Source of the DNA: Paracoccaceae bacterium
Lineage (GTDB): Bacteria; Pseudomonadota; Alphaproteobacteria; Rhodobacterales; Rhodobacteraceae
NCBI GenBank assembly: GCA_016778765.1
Contig: JADHOV010000030.1
Coordinates: 1 to 33,785, forward strand
Direction: 5' to 3'
DNA length: 33,785 bases
Part shown: positions 16,737 through 26,727 of the stretch, piece after piece
Layout: each line of letters begins with the position of its first letter
How positions within the stretch are numbered: position 1 is the stretch's first letter
Notes under the pieces: model-generated
Database searches by the model: none
What the model was told of the DNA's origin: nothing
Seen by the model: the letters and a program-made list of their open reading frames with translations, nothing else
Program-made: the position numbers and the translations under genes

Positions 16737-17867
16737 TTACAATGGGGCGATATCTCCTGCCGCTCTCTGAGCATGGAACTCGGCTTCAAAACTGGCAAAA
16801 CGACCGACTGCAATCGCCGCGCGCATATCGGCCATTAAATCCTGATAATATTGCAGATTATGCCAGGTGAGCAGCATCCCCGAAATCATTTCTTGCGAAC
16901 GAAAAACATGATGAAGATACGCCCGCGAGTAATTTTTGCATGCCGGGCAGCTGCAGGCGCTGTCAAGCGGGCGCGGATCGTCCTGATGACGGGCGTTTTT
17001 GATATTCACCACACCTTGGCGGGTAAAGGCCTGCCCCGTGCGCCCCGAGCGCGAGGGCAATACACAATCCATCATATCGATACCCCGTTTCACCGCGCCA
17101 ACGATATCATCCGGTTTGCCAACCCCCATCAGATAGCGCGGCTTATCCTGCGGCAACATATCAGGGGCATAGTCAAGCACCGAAAACATCGCCTCTTGCC
17201 CTTCGCCCACCGCGAGCCCGCCAACCGCATAGCCATCAAACCCAATCGCCTTCAAAGCCTCGGCGCTTTCGGCGCGCTGCTCGGGGAACACGCTGCCCTG
17301 CTGAATACCAAATAAAGCATGCCCCGGGCGATCCCCGAATGCCTCTTTGGAACGCGCCGCCCAGCGCATTGACAATTGCATACTCTCCAAGGCGGTTTTC
17401 TCGTCAGCGGGAAAGGGCGTGCATTCATCAAAACACATCACAATATCGCTACCCAAAAGGCGTTGGATATCCATCGAGCGTTCGGGGGTAATCTCGTGCT
17501 TGGATCCATCAACATGCGATTTAAAGGTAACGCCCCGCTCCGTCAGTTTGCGCAAACTGGCCAAAGACATCACCTGAAACCCGCCACTATCGGTTAGAAT
17601 TGGGCGCTGCCAATTCATAAACCTGTGCAAGCCCCCCAAAGCATTCACCCGCTCGGCCCCCGGCCGCAGCATCAAATGATAGGTATTGCCAAGCAGAATA
17701 TCTGCCCCCGTTGCTGCCACGCTTTCTGGCATCATCGCCTTCACCGTGGCCGCCGTACCCACTGGCATGAAGGCAGGCGTGCGGATATCGCCTCTCGGGG
17801 TCGAAATCTTTCCCGCCCGCGCTTTGCCATCGCGTGCCGCAACCGAATATGAAAACCGATCCGTCAT
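16737..17867 (-). CDS. tgt: Queuine (preQ1) tRNA-guanine transglycosylase, 376 aa
   Basis: It exchanges guanine 34 of GUN tRNAs for preQ1, a step in queuosine synthesis, in the cytoplasm. Motifs: PTVKA-like opening with [24 protein letters not shown] (catalytic aspartate), [16 protein letters not shown] (nucleophile aspartate), and the zinc site CSCPACKNY with the fourth ligand in [10 protein letters not shown]. Length and ending are normal for the family. It is on the same strand as tig, with the tig terminator in the 155-base gap, so it has its own promoter. Confidence 0.97.
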   Translation of the reverse strand: MTDRFSYSVAARDGKARAGKISTPRGDIRTPAFMPVGTAATVKAMMPESVAATGADILLGNTYHLMLRPGAERVNALGGLHRFMNWQRPILTDSGGFQVMSLASLRKLTERGVTFKSHVDGSKHEITPERSMDIQRLLGSDIVMCFDECTPFPADEKTALESMQLSMRWAARSKEAFGDRPGHALFGIQQGSVFPEQRAESAEALKAIGFDGYAVGGLAVGEGQEAMFSVLDYAPDMLPQDKPRYLMGVGKPDDIVGAVKRGIDMMDCVLPSRSGRTGQAFTRQGVVNIKNARHQDDPRPLDSACSCPACKNYSRAYLHHVFRSQEMISGMLLTWHNLQYYQDLMADMRAAIAVGRFASFEAEFHAQRAAGDIAPL

Positions 17868-17966
17868 TCTACTACGTTATCAACCCTTACATTCATTAAG
17901 GCCCAATACCCCCACCCATTTTTGGACACTTGAGCCGCTCCAATTTTTTCAGCCCTCTTAACAAAC

Positions 17967-17994
17967 AAAGCCCACCGCAAACAGGGTGGGCTTT
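17967..17994 (-). terminator. Hairpin after tig
   Basis: AAAGCCCACC (17967-17976) pairs exactly with GGTGGGCTTT (17985-17994) around an eight-base loop, 29 bases beyond the tig stop. On the minus strand the stem is followed by TGTTTGTTAAG, so the T-run is modest. Probably a rho-independent terminator between tig and tgt. Confidence 0.75.
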
Positions 17995-18022
17995 GATAAA
18001 GAGCATCGATAAAATCAAAAAA

Positions 18023-19354
18023 TCAGCTATCCTCAAGCGCCTCTACTGCGGCTTGCAACGCATCCTTCGTTACCGCCTTTTCAGTGATTGTTGCCAATTC
18101 AAACACATAATTCACAACTTTATCTTCAAAGATTGGCGCGCGCATCTGTTGCTGCATAGCTTGGTTTTGTTGAACAAATTCAAAAAACTGCCGCTCTTGA
18201 CCCGGATATTGCTGGGCCTGCTGCATGATGGCTTGCGACATTTCAGCATCGGTCACTTCAATGCTGGCTTTCATGCCGATATCGGCCAATAGCAAGCCAA
18301 GACGCACCCGGCGTTCGGCAAGCGTAGTATGTTCGGCAGTGGCTTCCACCTCTTCATGATCATGCCCTTGGACATCCGGGTTGTCTTCATGCCAAAGTTG
18401 ATGCGCGATCTGCTTTGCCTCGGCTTCAACCAACGAAGGTGGCAAATCAAAATCTACCATCTTATCAAGCGCGTCCAGCAAGCCCCGTTTGGTAATAGCC
18501 CGGGCCGCGCCGGCATATTCATTTTCGAGCCGCTCGGACACTTGAGTCTTCAACGCCTCAAGATCATCGGCGCCAAATTTAGTGGCCAGCTCATCGTTAA
18601 TTTCCGCGGCAACCGGCTCTTGCACCGATTTCACGGCACATTTAAACAGCGCATCTTTGCCAGCCAAATTCTCGGCGCCATAATCGCCGGGGAATGTCAC
18701 GTTAACGTCCAGTTCTGCGCCGGCTTTCACGCCCACAAGCTGATCTTCAAACCCTGGGATAAAGCTGTTTGAGCCCAAAACCAAAGGATAATCTTCGGCA
18801 GAGCCACCTTCAAATTCTTCGCCATCAACTGAGCCAACAAAATCGAACACAACTTGATCGCCATTTTTGGCTTTCGAGCCTTTCCGGCGGTCTTTGAAAT
18901 TCTGCGATGACGCGGCCAGATTGTTCAACGCCTCATCAACGCTGTCTGCATCAGCTTTGGCCACCATACGCTCAAGCTCGACAGTTTTAAAGTCAAGCTC
19001 GGGAATCGTCGGAAGCGCTTCATATTTTAGGTCGACATGAACATCGTCGCCCTCTTTCCAGTCTTCGTTTGACATTTTAACGTCAGGCTGCAGCGCTGGC
19101 CGTTCGCCGCTTTCATCAAAATGCTGGTTCATCGCGCCATCGATGCTTTCCTGCATCGCTTCGCCCAGCAACCGCTTTCCAAACTGCTTTTTGAGCAATG
19201 CGAGCGGCACTTTGCCCTTCCGAAAGCCCTTCAATTCAACTTCGGGCTGCGCTTCTGTCAATTTCTCATTGACCTTCGCGTCAAGCTCACCGGCGCTTAC
19301 CACGATCGAATATTCGCGTTTAAGGCCTTCTTTGAGGGTCTCAGTGACCTGCAT
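18023..19354 (-). CDS. tig: Trigger factor, ribosome-associated chaperone and prolyl isomerase, 443 aa
   Basis: This binds the ribosomal exit tunnel and assists nascent-chain folding. The ribosome-binding loop is GFRKGKVP (about residues 43-50). The FKBP-like PPIase domain has [20 protein letters not shown] and [16 protein letters not shown]. The helical C-terminal arms end in a low-complexity acidic and glutamine-rich tail ([21 protein letters not shown]). The ATG at 19354 has AAGGACA upstream. Length (443) is normal. A tRNA-Leu gene lies 24 bases upstream on the same strand and may share transcription. Confidence 0.97.
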   Translation of the reverse strand: MQVTETLKEGLKREYSIVVSAGELDAKVNEKLTEAQPEVELKGFRKGKVPLALLKKQFGKRLLGEAMQESIDGAMNQHFDESGERPALQPDVKMSNEDWKEGDDVHVDLKYEALPTIPELDFKTVELERMVAKADADSVDEALNNLAASSQNFKDRRKGSKAKNGDQVVFDFVGSVDGEEFEGGSAEDYPLVLGSNSFIPGFEDQLVGVKAGAELDVNVTFPGDYGAENLAGKDALFKCAVKSVQEPVAAEINDELATKFGADDLEALKTQVSERLENEYAGAARAITKRGLLDALDKMVDFDLPPSLVEAEAKQIAHQLWHEDNPDVQGHDHEEVEATAEHTTLAERRVRLGLLLADIGMKASIEVTDAEMSQAIMQQAQQYPGQERQFFEFVQQNQAMQQQMRAPIFEDKVVNYVFELATITEKAVTKDALQAAVEALEDS

Positions 19355-19377
19355 ATCTGTCTTGTCCTTTTAATATT

Positions 19378-19462
19378 TGGTGCGGGTGGAGGGACTTGAA
19401 CCCCCACGCCTCGCGGCGCTAGAACCTAAATCTAGTGCGTCTACCAATTTCGCCACACCCGC
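19378..19462 (-). tRNA. tRNA-Leu (anticodon UAG)
   Basis: The cloverleaf reads on the minus strand: acceptor stem GCGGGTG with CACCCGC, a D-arm of TGGCGAAATTGGTAGACGCA type, anticodon stem CTAGA/TCTAG with loop TTTAGGT giving anticodon TAG, a long variable arm (GCGCCGCGAGGCGT), and T-arm GGGGGTTCAAGTCCCTC. The long variable arm fits class II leucine tRNA. The 3' CCA is encoded (19378-19380), directly after the discriminator A. It decodes CTA and other CUN codons. Confidence 0.95.
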
Positions 19463-20190
<728 letters not shown>

Positions 20191-20219
20191 ACCCACTCAA
20201 GACAAAAGGAATTAGTGGA

Positions 20220-21626
20220 ATGAGTACTGAAAGCGTTCTCAAAACCATCGCAGATGAAGATATCGAATATGTAGATATTCGATTTACGGATCCGCGGGGC
20301 AAGCTGCAGCACGTAACCGTAATGTCGGATCAAGTCGATGCGGACTTCATTGAGGAAGGGTTCATGTTTGACGGCTCCTCTATTGCCGGATGGAAATCAA
20401 TCGAAGCCTCAGATATGAAATTGATGATGGATACCAACAGCGCCTATATCGATCCATTCTATGCAGAAAAAACGCTTTGTGTTCACTGTTCTGTGGTTGA
20501 GCCCGATACCGGCGAAGCGTATGAACGAGACCCTCGTGGCACGGCCCAGAAAGCAGAAGCCTATCTAAAATCATCTGGAATTGGTGATGTGGCTTATTTT
20601 GGACCAGAAGCCGAATTTTTCCTCTTTGACGATGTGCGGTTTTCAAACTCAATCAACAAAGTATCTTATGAGGTCGACGCTTTAGACGCCTCATGGAACA
20701 CCGACACTGAATATGAAGCGGGCAATTCGGGCCATCGCCCTGGCGTAAAAGGCGGATATTTTCCCGTAAACCCCATCGATGACGGACAAGATATCCGCTC
20801 TGAAATGCTATCGACAATGAAACGCCTCGGCATGAAAGTTGACAAACATCACCACGAAGTGGCCAGCTGTCAGCACGAGCTGGGCTTGATTTTTGGCAGC
20901 CTCACAGAACAGGCAGACGAGCTGCAGAAATACAAATATGTGATCCATAATGTGGCGCAGGCCTATGGCAAATCAGCCACATTCATGCCCAAACCCATCG
21001 CGGGCGATAATGGAACCGGCATGCACTGCAATATGTCGATCTGGAAAGACGGCAAACCGCTCTTCGCAGGTGATAAATACGCAGATCTCAGCGATGAGGC
21101 CTTGTATTTCATCGGCGGTATTTTGAAGCATGCCAAATCTTTGAATGCGTTCACGAACCCCTCAACAAACAGCTATAAGCGTTTGATTCCAGGCTTTGAA
21201 GCACCGGTTCTGCGCGCCTATTCGGCCAGAAACCGCTCGGGCTGCGTTCGAATCCCATGGACAGAATCGCCGAAAGCGAAACGCGTCGAAGCGCGCTTTC
21301 CCGACCCTTCAGCCAACCCATATCTGTGCTTTGCGGCCCTGCTGATGGCTGGCCTTGATGGAATTAAAAACAAAACACATCCGGGCGAAGCGATGGATAA
21401 GAACCTGTATGATCTTCCGGCAGAAGAGCTGGCAGATATTCCAACAGTGTGCGGATCTTTGCGCGAAGCGATGGAAGAGCTGCAAGCAGATCACGATTAT
21501 TTACTGGCGGGTGACGTGTTCACAAAAGATCAAATCGACGGCTATATTGAGCTGAAGATGGAAGAGATCGAAACCTATGAGCACACCCCGCATCCGGTTG
21601 AATTCGGAATGTATTACAGCTGCTAA
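20220..21626 (+). CDS. glnA: Glutamine synthetase type I, 468 aa
   Basis: It makes glutamine from glutamate, ammonia and ATP, the main ammonium-assimilation enzyme, as a dodecamer in the cytoplasm. Motifs: [17 protein letters not shown] near residue 50, the metal-binding [45 protein letters not shown] and [17 protein letters not shown]. Tyr397 in NLYDLPAEE is the adenylylation site of GS-I. ATG at 20220 with AAAAGGA upstream. It is the last gene of the glnB operon, followed by the terminator at 21648. Confidence 0.98.
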   Translation: MSTESVLKTIADEDIEYVDIRFTDPRGKLQHVTVMSDQVDADFIEEGFMFDGSSIAGWKSIEASDMKLMMDTNSAYIDPFYAEKTLCVHCSVVEPDTGEAYERDPRGTAQKAEAYLKSSGIGDVAYFGPEAEFFLFDDVRFSNSINKVSYEVDALDASWNTDTEYEAGNSGHRPGVKGGYFPVNPIDDGQDIRSEMLSTMKRLGMKVDKHHHEVASCQHELGLIFGSLTEQADELQKYKYVIHNVAQAYGKSATFMPKPIAGDNGTGMHCNMSIWKDGKPLFAGDKYADLSDEALYFIGGILKHAKSLNAFTNPSTNSYKRLIPGFEAPVLRAYSARNRSGCVRIPWTESPKAKRVEARFPDPSANPYLCFAALLMAGLDGIKNKTHPGEAMDKNLYDLPAEELADIPTVCGSLREAMEELQADHDYLLAGDVFTKDQIDGYIELKMEEIETYEHTPHPVEFGMYYSC

Positions 21627-21647
21627 AATGGCGGTTGAACAGGGGTA

Positions 21648-21677
21648 AAAAGGGCGCCGTTCTCGGCGCCCTTTTTT
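21648..21677 (+). terminator. Strong rho-independent terminator after glnA
   Basis: AAAAGGGCGCCG (21648-21659) pairs exactly with CGGCGCCCTTTT (21664-21675), loop TTCT, followed by a T-run (21672-21677). It lies 22 bases after the glnA stop and also faces the end of the opposing DUF3445 gene. Confidence 0.95.
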
Positions 21678-21701
21678 ATTTTTGGCGCAAGCAAAGCGCG
21701 C

Positions 21702-22454
21702 TTACCCTTTATCTGCCTTATAGGCTTGATTTCGCAAAACAAACGTATGAATGCCAAACACCACGGCGCCAGTTTCGGGCAGGCGGCATAAGGTTTGGCG
21801 TTCGCTGCGAATATAAGGGCCTGCACCTTCTGACACGCCGCTGCGCGGATCAGCTTCAATGCGCGGATGAAACAGGTCAGGCGCATCATAATGCAGGTGA
21901 TTGCACCGCCAAAGCGGCCGGCCAACTTGAATTCCATTGAATAAACGCTGCACGCGTTTTGTTATATTGGCATCATAACTCGGCACGGGAACATGGATCC
22001 TTGATAAAGGGCGCATGAATTTTTCCGCAAGCGTCCAGCTGGCGGGAAAACATAAAACGGCCCCCGTCAATATATGTTCTGCACCCCGCGGTTGCAAAAG
22101 GCAAAAATCATTTTGTAACACACGCCCCAAAGTGGCCAGCGGATCCTGATCATCGACCAACACCATGCGGCCATCGGGGCAAATAACCCTATCTTTGCAT
22201 CTCTCAAATCCCAAATGCGCAGTGGCAAACCCAAGCGCCATCTCCAGCAATTCTTGCGCTGCCAGGAAAGCTTCTGGGGCCAAGCGCAGCACTTTGTCGC
22301 GCTGGTGCGTTAATAGGGTTTCCCGCAGCTGGATTTGGGCCGAATAAGCCTCATCCACGATCAACCACGCCTCCGGCGCCAAAGGGGAAACCCCCGGCAG
22401 GGCGCGGTGATGTGACACATCATACGGCAAATCATTTTGTAAAATCTCAGTCAT
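21702..22454 (-). CDS. DUF3445 haem-dependent oxidative N-demethylase family protein, 250 aa
   Basis: It belongs to the DUF3445 family, whose characterised member is the haem-binding PAS-type subunit of an oxidative N-demethylase acting on methylated amines. The matches are VLCFPASWTLAEKFMRPLSRIHVPVP, the haem-side WRCNHLHYDAPDLFHPR, and RSERQTLCRLPETGAVVFGIHTF near the end. Histidines and the SERQTL arginine are candidate active-site residues. I start at ATG 22454 (residue 18 of the longest frame). It faces the glnA terminator and is divergent from dddP across 136 bases holding a palindrome. The partner reductase/flavin subunits of the enzyme are absent here, so it may act alone or with unlinked partners. 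The substrate is not known. Confidence 0.75.
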   Translation of the reverse strand: MTEILQNDLPYDVSHHRALPGVSPLAPEAWLIVDEAYSAQIQLRETLLTHQRDKVLRLAPEAFLAAQELLEMALGFATAHLGFERCKDRVICPDGRMVLVDDQDPLATLGRVLQNDFCLLQPRGAEHILTGAVLCFPASWTLAEKFMRPLSRIHVPVPSYDANITKRVQRLFNGIQVGRPLWRCNHLHYDAPDLFHPRIEADPRSGVSEGAGPYIRSERQTLCRLPETGAVVFGIHTFVLRNQAYKADKG

Positions 22455-22491
22455 AAAGATCAGTTTTTGCCAAAACCACGCGCCCTGCAAG

Positions 22492-22518
22492 TCGCAAACG
22501 CACAAATGCGATGTCGCA
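22492..22518. promoter_or_regulatory. Palindromic cluster of TGCGA/TCGCA half-sites, possible operator
   Basis: TGCGA-TG-TCGCA (22507-22518) is a perfect palindrome with a 2-base centre. A further half-site TCGCA at 22492-22496 forms an inverted pair with TGCGA across ten bases. It sits in the shared region between the DUF3445 gene and dddP, a normal place for an operator controlling both. The regulator is unknown. Confidence 0.4.
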
Positions 22519-22590
22519 ATTGTTTTTGACCCATTTCAAACCATGACTCAACGTAGTGCAGACATTCGTTTCATTAAAGCGGGGCTACAA

Positions 22591-23934
22591 ATGGGAGAGG
22601 TTTATCGAGACAAGCGCAAAATTGATCCGGCGCGGGGGGCGGTTTTGGGCGATAATACACCCAATGATCAAAATCGCGTTGAAATCGGCCCAACGCAACT
22701 GGCCTATCAGGAATGGCAGCGGGCCGGATTGATCCTGCCCGATCTGCAAGCCATGCGGCGCTATCGGTGGAACCGCCTCACCCAGCATATTGTAGATCGT
22801 GATTACGGCGGGTTGCTGATCTTTGACCCCTTAAACATTCGCTATGCAACCGACAGCACCAATATGCAGCTTTGGAACAGCCATAACCCGTTTCGTGCTG
22901 TGTTGACTTGCGCAGATGGCTATATGGTGATCTGGGACTACAAAAACGCCCCGTTTTTATCTGAGTTTAACCCGCTGGTGCGCGAGCAGCGCGCTGGCGC
23001 TGATTTATTTTATTTTGACCGCGGCGATAAGATCGATATCGCAGCCGATGCCTTTTCAAATGAAATACGGCAATTGATCAAACAACACGGGGGTGGCAAT
23101 CGTCGGTTGGCGGTGGATAAAATTATGCTGCATGGGCTGCGCGCGTTAGAGGCGCAGGGCTTTGAAATAATGGAAGGTGAAGAGCTCACCGAAAAAGCCC
23201 GCTCGATCAAAGGCCCGGATGAAATTTTGGCAATGCGCTGCGCCTCGCATGCCTGCGAAACCGCCATCGCGGTGATGGAAGACACGGCGCGCGCAGGGGT
23301 GGCACGGCGCCGAATGAGCGAGGATGATATCTGGGCGGTGCTGCATGCTGAGAATATCCGGCGAGGTGGTGAGTGGATTGAAACGCGCTTGCTCACATCG
23401 GGCCCGCGCACCAACCCTTGGTTTCAAGAATGCAGCGGACGGATTGTGCAAAATAACGAAATCCTCGCCTTTGATACAGATCTCGTTGGATCCTACGGGA
23501 TCTGCGTTGATATCAGCCGAACATGGTGGATCGGAGATCAAAGCCCGCGCCCAGATATGATTTCTGCTATGCAGCACGCCCATGAGCATATCATGCAGAA
23601 TATGCAAATGCTCAAACCCGGTGTAATGATGCCGGAGCTAACGAGAAACGCCCATAAGCTGGCGCCAGAATATCAAAAGGGCAAATATAGCTGCCTGATG
23701 CATGGTGTGGGGCTTTGCGATGAATGGCCTTTGATTGCCTATGCGGACACTTTCGTCGAGGGGGCTTATGATTATCCTCTTGAAGCGGGTATGGTGCTCT
23801 GCGTTGAAGCATTGGTCAGCCCCGAAGGGGGCGATTTTTCGATTAAGCTGGAAGATCAGGTTTTGATCACACCTGAAGGCTTTGAGAACCTATCGGCCTA
23901 CCCGTTTGACCTAAAACTAATGGGCATAGCCTAG
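22591..23934 (+). CDS. dddP: DMSP lyase DddP, 447 aa
   Basis: It cleaves dimethylsulfoniopropionate to dimethyl sulfide and acrylate. It is an M24-peptidase-fold metalloenzyme. I start at ATG 22591: this gives 447 residues with an N-terminus that matches known DddP (RKIDPARGAVLGDNTPNDQN), and a CGGGG-type site upstream; the longer frame from 22543 adds 16 unmatched residues. With this numbering the metal ligands I recall for DddP fall exactly on Asp295, Asp297, Asp307, His371, Glu406 and Glu421 (in FDTDLVG, CVDISR, MHGVG, CVEAL, LEDQVL). Nearby motifs include YATDSTNMQLWNSHNPFRA and TNPWFQEC. It is intact and very probably functional. It is divergent from the DUF3445 gene; no DMSP transporter or acrylate genes are next to it. 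Confidence 0.96.
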   Translation: MGEVYRDKRKIDPARGAVLGDNTPNDQNRVEIGPTQLAYQEWQRAGLILPDLQAMRRYRWNRLTQHIVDRDYGGLLIFDPLNIRYATDSTNMQLWNSHNPFRAVLTCADGYMVIWDYKNAPFLSEFNPLVREQRAGADLFYFDRGDKIDIAADAFSNEIRQLIKQHGGGNRRLAVDKIMLHGLRALEAQGFEIMEGEELTEKARSIKGPDEILAMRCASHACETAIAVMEDTARAGVARRRMSEDDIWAVLHAENIRRGGEWIETRLLTSGPRTNPWFQECSGRIVQNNEILAFDTDLVGSYGICVDISRTWWIGDQSPRPDMISAMQHAHEHIMQNMQMLKPGVMMPELTRNAHKLAPEYQKGKYSCLMHGVGLCDEWPLIAYADTFVEGAYDYPLEAGMVLCVEALVSPEGGDFSIKLEDQVLITPEGFENLSAYPFDLKLMGIA

Positions 23935-24055
23935 ACAATAGACCGGGCCGAGCGCAGCATTAAAGGCCCGCTTCGCGCGCAAAGCCGCCCCCCTTGCCCC
24001 GACAAGAAAGCAGCTCTAAAAGAAGCCATCTTTTCTTCAAGCAAGGCTATATTTT

Positions 24056-25363
24056 ATGATCCCTCGTTACTCCCGCCCAGACATGGTTGCCATCTGGTCA
24101 CCCGAAAGCAAATTTCGCATCTGGTATGAAATCGAAGCCCATGCCTGTCAGGCGATGGCAGATATTGGAGTGATCCCGCAAGCCAATGCAGATGCGGTTT
24201 GGCGTGCAAAAGACGTTGAATTTGATATCGCGCGTATTGATGAGATCGAAGCCGTTACGAAACATGATGTGATCGCATTTCTCACCCATCTGGCAGAGCA
24301 TATCGGATCTGAAGAAGCTCGTTTCGTACATCAAGGAATGACCAGCTCAGATGTGTTGGACACTTGCCTCAACGTCCAATTGGTACGCGCGGCAGATCTT
24401 TTGATTGCGGATGTTCAAGCGCTTCTTGCGGCTCTGAAGCGGCGCGCTCACGAGCATAAAATGACCATCCGCATCGGACGTAGCCATGGTATCCATGCCG
24501 AGCCTACCACGATGGGCCTGACCTTTGCGCGCTTTTACGCTGAAATGGACCGCAACCTTAAGCGGCTACGCATCGCGCGCGCCGAAATTGCAACGGGGGC
24601 AATCTCTGGCGCCGTGGGTACATTTGCCAATATTGATCCGCAGGTGGAAGAACATGTCTGCGCGAAGCTGGGTCTGACACCAGAACCGATCAGCACGCAG
24701 GTGATCCCGCGCGATCGCCACGCGGCATTTTTTGCCGCTTTGGGCGTTGTCGGCAGCAGCATCGAGAACATCGCCACTGAGATTCGCCATATGCAACGCA
24801 CAGAAGTGCTTGAAGCGGAAGAGTTTTTCTCAAAGGGGCAAAAAGGCAGCTCGGCAATGCCGCACAAACGCAATCCCGTTTTGACAGAAAATCTTACCGG
24901 GTTGGCCCGTCTGGTGCGCATGGCCGTGGTGCCGGCGCTGGAGAATGTAACGCTTTGGCATGAACGCGATATTTCGCATAGTTCGGTCGAACGAAATATC
25001 GGGCCAGACACAACGATCACCCTAGATTTCGCCCTGAACCGCTTGACACAAGTGATCAATAAATTGGTCATCTATCCAGACAACATGCTGGCGAATATGA
25101 ATAAGTTCCGCGGACTGGTGATGAGCCAACGGGTGCTTCTGGCATTAACGCAAGCCGGCGTAAGCCGTGAAAATTCATATCGGTTGGTGCAACGCAACGC
25201 GATGAAGGTTTGGGAAGATAATAAAGATTTCAAAACCGAGCTCTTGGCGGATGATGACGTGCGCGCCGCGCTGAGTGAGGCTGAGATTGAAGAAAAATTT
25301 GATCTGGGCTATCACACAAGGCATGTTGATACAATTTTCAACCGCGTATTTGGTGCCGATTAA
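24056..25363 (+). CDS. purB: Adenylosuccinate lyase, 435 aa
   Basis: It acts twice in purine synthesis, releasing fumarate from SAICAR and from adenylosuccinate. Motifs: IPRYSRPDMVAIWSPESKF at the start, the catalytic-region VHQGMTSSDVLDT and GRSHGIHAEPTTMGL, and the superfamily signature GSSAMPHKRNPVLTENL containing the mobile-loop serine. Length is as expected. ATG 24056 follows CAAGG. It has a 121-base upstream gap after dddP and is followed by a 214-base gap to the FliG-like gene, so it is probably monocistronic. Confidence 0.97.
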   Translation: MIPRYSRPDMVAIWSPESKFRIWYEIEAHACQAMADIGVIPQANADAVWRAKDVEFDIARIDEIEAVTKHDVIAFLTHLAEHIGSEEARFVHQGMTSSDVLDTCLNVQLVRAADLLIADVQALLAALKRRAHEHKMTIRIGRSHGIHAEPTTMGLTFARFYAEMDRNLKRLRIARAEIATGAISGAVGTFANIDPQVEEHVCAKLGLTPEPISTQVIPRDRHAAFFAALGVVGSSIENIATEIRHMQRTEVLEAEEFFSKGQKGSSAMPHKRNPVLTENLTGLARLVRMAVVPALENVTLWHERDISHSSVERNIGPDTTITLDFALNRLTQVINKLVIYPDNMLANMNKFRGLVMSQRVLLALTQAGVSRENSYRLVQRNAMKVWEDNKDFKTELLADDDVRAALSEAEIEEKFDLGYHTRHVDTIFNRVFGAD

Positions 25364-25577
25364 CACCACAATGAGTTTGGTTTCAAACGCTCTTGGTGCC
25401 CGCATTGATGGCAGGATTGGCGCAGGCCAAACCCGAAACCGGTGGTAAGCAGAGTATTTGAACACCGCAGGCTGCGCCAGATCCGGGATGGATGATTTAT
25501 GGTTTACGGCCGCAAAAATTAGCGTTCTTTTCACGTTTTCCAGGTAAAATTGGCGCCTAACGATCGATGGACGCCGC

Positions 25578-26654
25578 GTGTCAGAACCAACAGCAGACAA
25601 TTCTAATTCTAACCCGGCGGCAGCATCATCGCGCGTTATAAGTCAGGCTGAAAAAGCCGCGATCGTGGTCAGCGCGATGCTGCGCAGTGGCTTGGAAATA
25701 CCGCTCGATGACCTCAGTGTCGACGCCCAAGCACAATTGGCAAAAGAATTGGCCAATTTACAATTTGTTGAGCGCAATCTGTTAACAGAAGTGATTGAAG
25801 AATTTTCATCCGAAGTCACCTCGATCGGGCTAAATTTGCGCGGTGGTGCGGCGCAAACTTTGGATCTTCTTGAAGGTAAAATCAGCACTGAAACGGCAGA
25901 GCGGTTGCGCAAAGAAGCCGGCGTGCGCAAATTCTCAGACCCTTGGGATCGGTTAAATATCAGCGATATCGATGAATTGATCGCTATAATCGAGGCAGAG
26001 AGCATAGAGGTCAGCGCAATTATTATTTCAAAGTTGGATGTGTCAAAAGCGGCGGCGCTGCTGGGGAAATTGCCCGGAAAACACGCACGCCAAATCAGCC
26101 ATGTAATTTCAATGACTCATCATGTCACCCCGCAAGCCATTTCACGGATCGGCCAAAGCCTTTTGGCGCAGCTCGATAACCTACCTGATCGTGCATTCGC
26201 GCTATCGCCGGAAGAGCGGGTGGGATCTATTTTAACTGCAACCACACAAGCGCTGCGCGATGACGTTCTAGATGGCCTTGATGAAAGCGATCCCGCCTTT
26301 GCGCATCGAGTTCGGCAAGTGATGTTTGCCTTTAAAGACATTCACAAGCGGCTTCATCCTAGCGATATTTCCCAGATTACCCGCAGCATAAACACCATCG
26401 AGCTTGCAACCGCGCTAGCCTATGCACAAAAAGCCGGTCCAAACGCCACGGCAACCTTTATCCTTGAAAACCTGCCTCGCCGAATGGCCGAGAACCTATC
26501 GAACGATATCGCCCATATGAAGGCAATCCAATATGAACAAGGCGAGGCAGCTTTGAACGCGGTTGTCCAAGCCATCCAAGATTTGGTAACAAGCGGCGTC
26601 ATCGCCTTTCGGCGCGAAGATGAAAGCGCAATCTCGAGCGCGCAAACGCGATAA
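25578..26654 (+). CDS. FliG-like protein (flagellar motor switch domain), 358 aa, isolated
   Basis: The three-domain FliG outline is visible. An N-terminal helical part (SQAEKAAIVVSAMLRSGLEI), a middle domain with SAIIISKLDVSKAAALLGKLPGKHARQISHVI resembling the FliG-M armadillo region, and a C-terminal domain with SDPAFAHRVRQVMFAFKDIHKRL and LENLPRRMAENLSNDI. FliG is the cytoplasmic torque-generating ring protein. Here the usual EHPQ motif reads EAESIEVS, and the conserved LDDR of the C-terminal torque helix reads LHPSD, so motor function is doubtful. No other flagellar gene is in the window. Possibilities are a diverged flagellar FliG or a relative with another role. The start at 25578 has no strong ribosome binding site. 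Confidence 0.7.
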   Translation: MSEPTADNSNSNPAAASSRVISQAEKAAIVVSAMLRSGLEIPLDDLSVDAQAQLAKELANLQFVERNLLTEVIEEFSSEVTSIGLNLRGGAAQTLDLLEGKISTETAERLRKEAGVRKFSDPWDRLNISDIDELIAIIEAESIEVSAIIISKLDVSKAAALLGKLPGKHARQISHVISMTHHVTPQAISRIGQSLLAQLDNLPDRAFALSPEERVGSILTATTQALRDDVLDGLDESDPAFAHRVRQVMFAFKDIHKRLHPSDISQITRSINTIELATALAYAQKAGPNATATFILENLPRRMAENLSNDIAHMKAIQYEQGEAALNAVVQAIQDLVTSGVIAFRREDESAISSAQTR

Positions 26655-26727
26655 TCGCGCAAGTTAAGCTTGCCCCTGTCGAGAGCTTTATGATTTACCC
26701 CTCACATGCACAGATAATAGGGATCGC

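Noticed and set aside
22543-22590. 16-residue N-terminal extension of dddP
   Set aside because: The start at 22591 places all recalled metal ligands at the expected numbers and matches the known N-terminus; no ribosome binding site precedes 22543.
23944-23970. Hairpin CGGGCC/GGCCCG after dddP as a terminator
   Set aside because: Stem is short, loop is 15 bases and no T-run follows; kept only as an observation.
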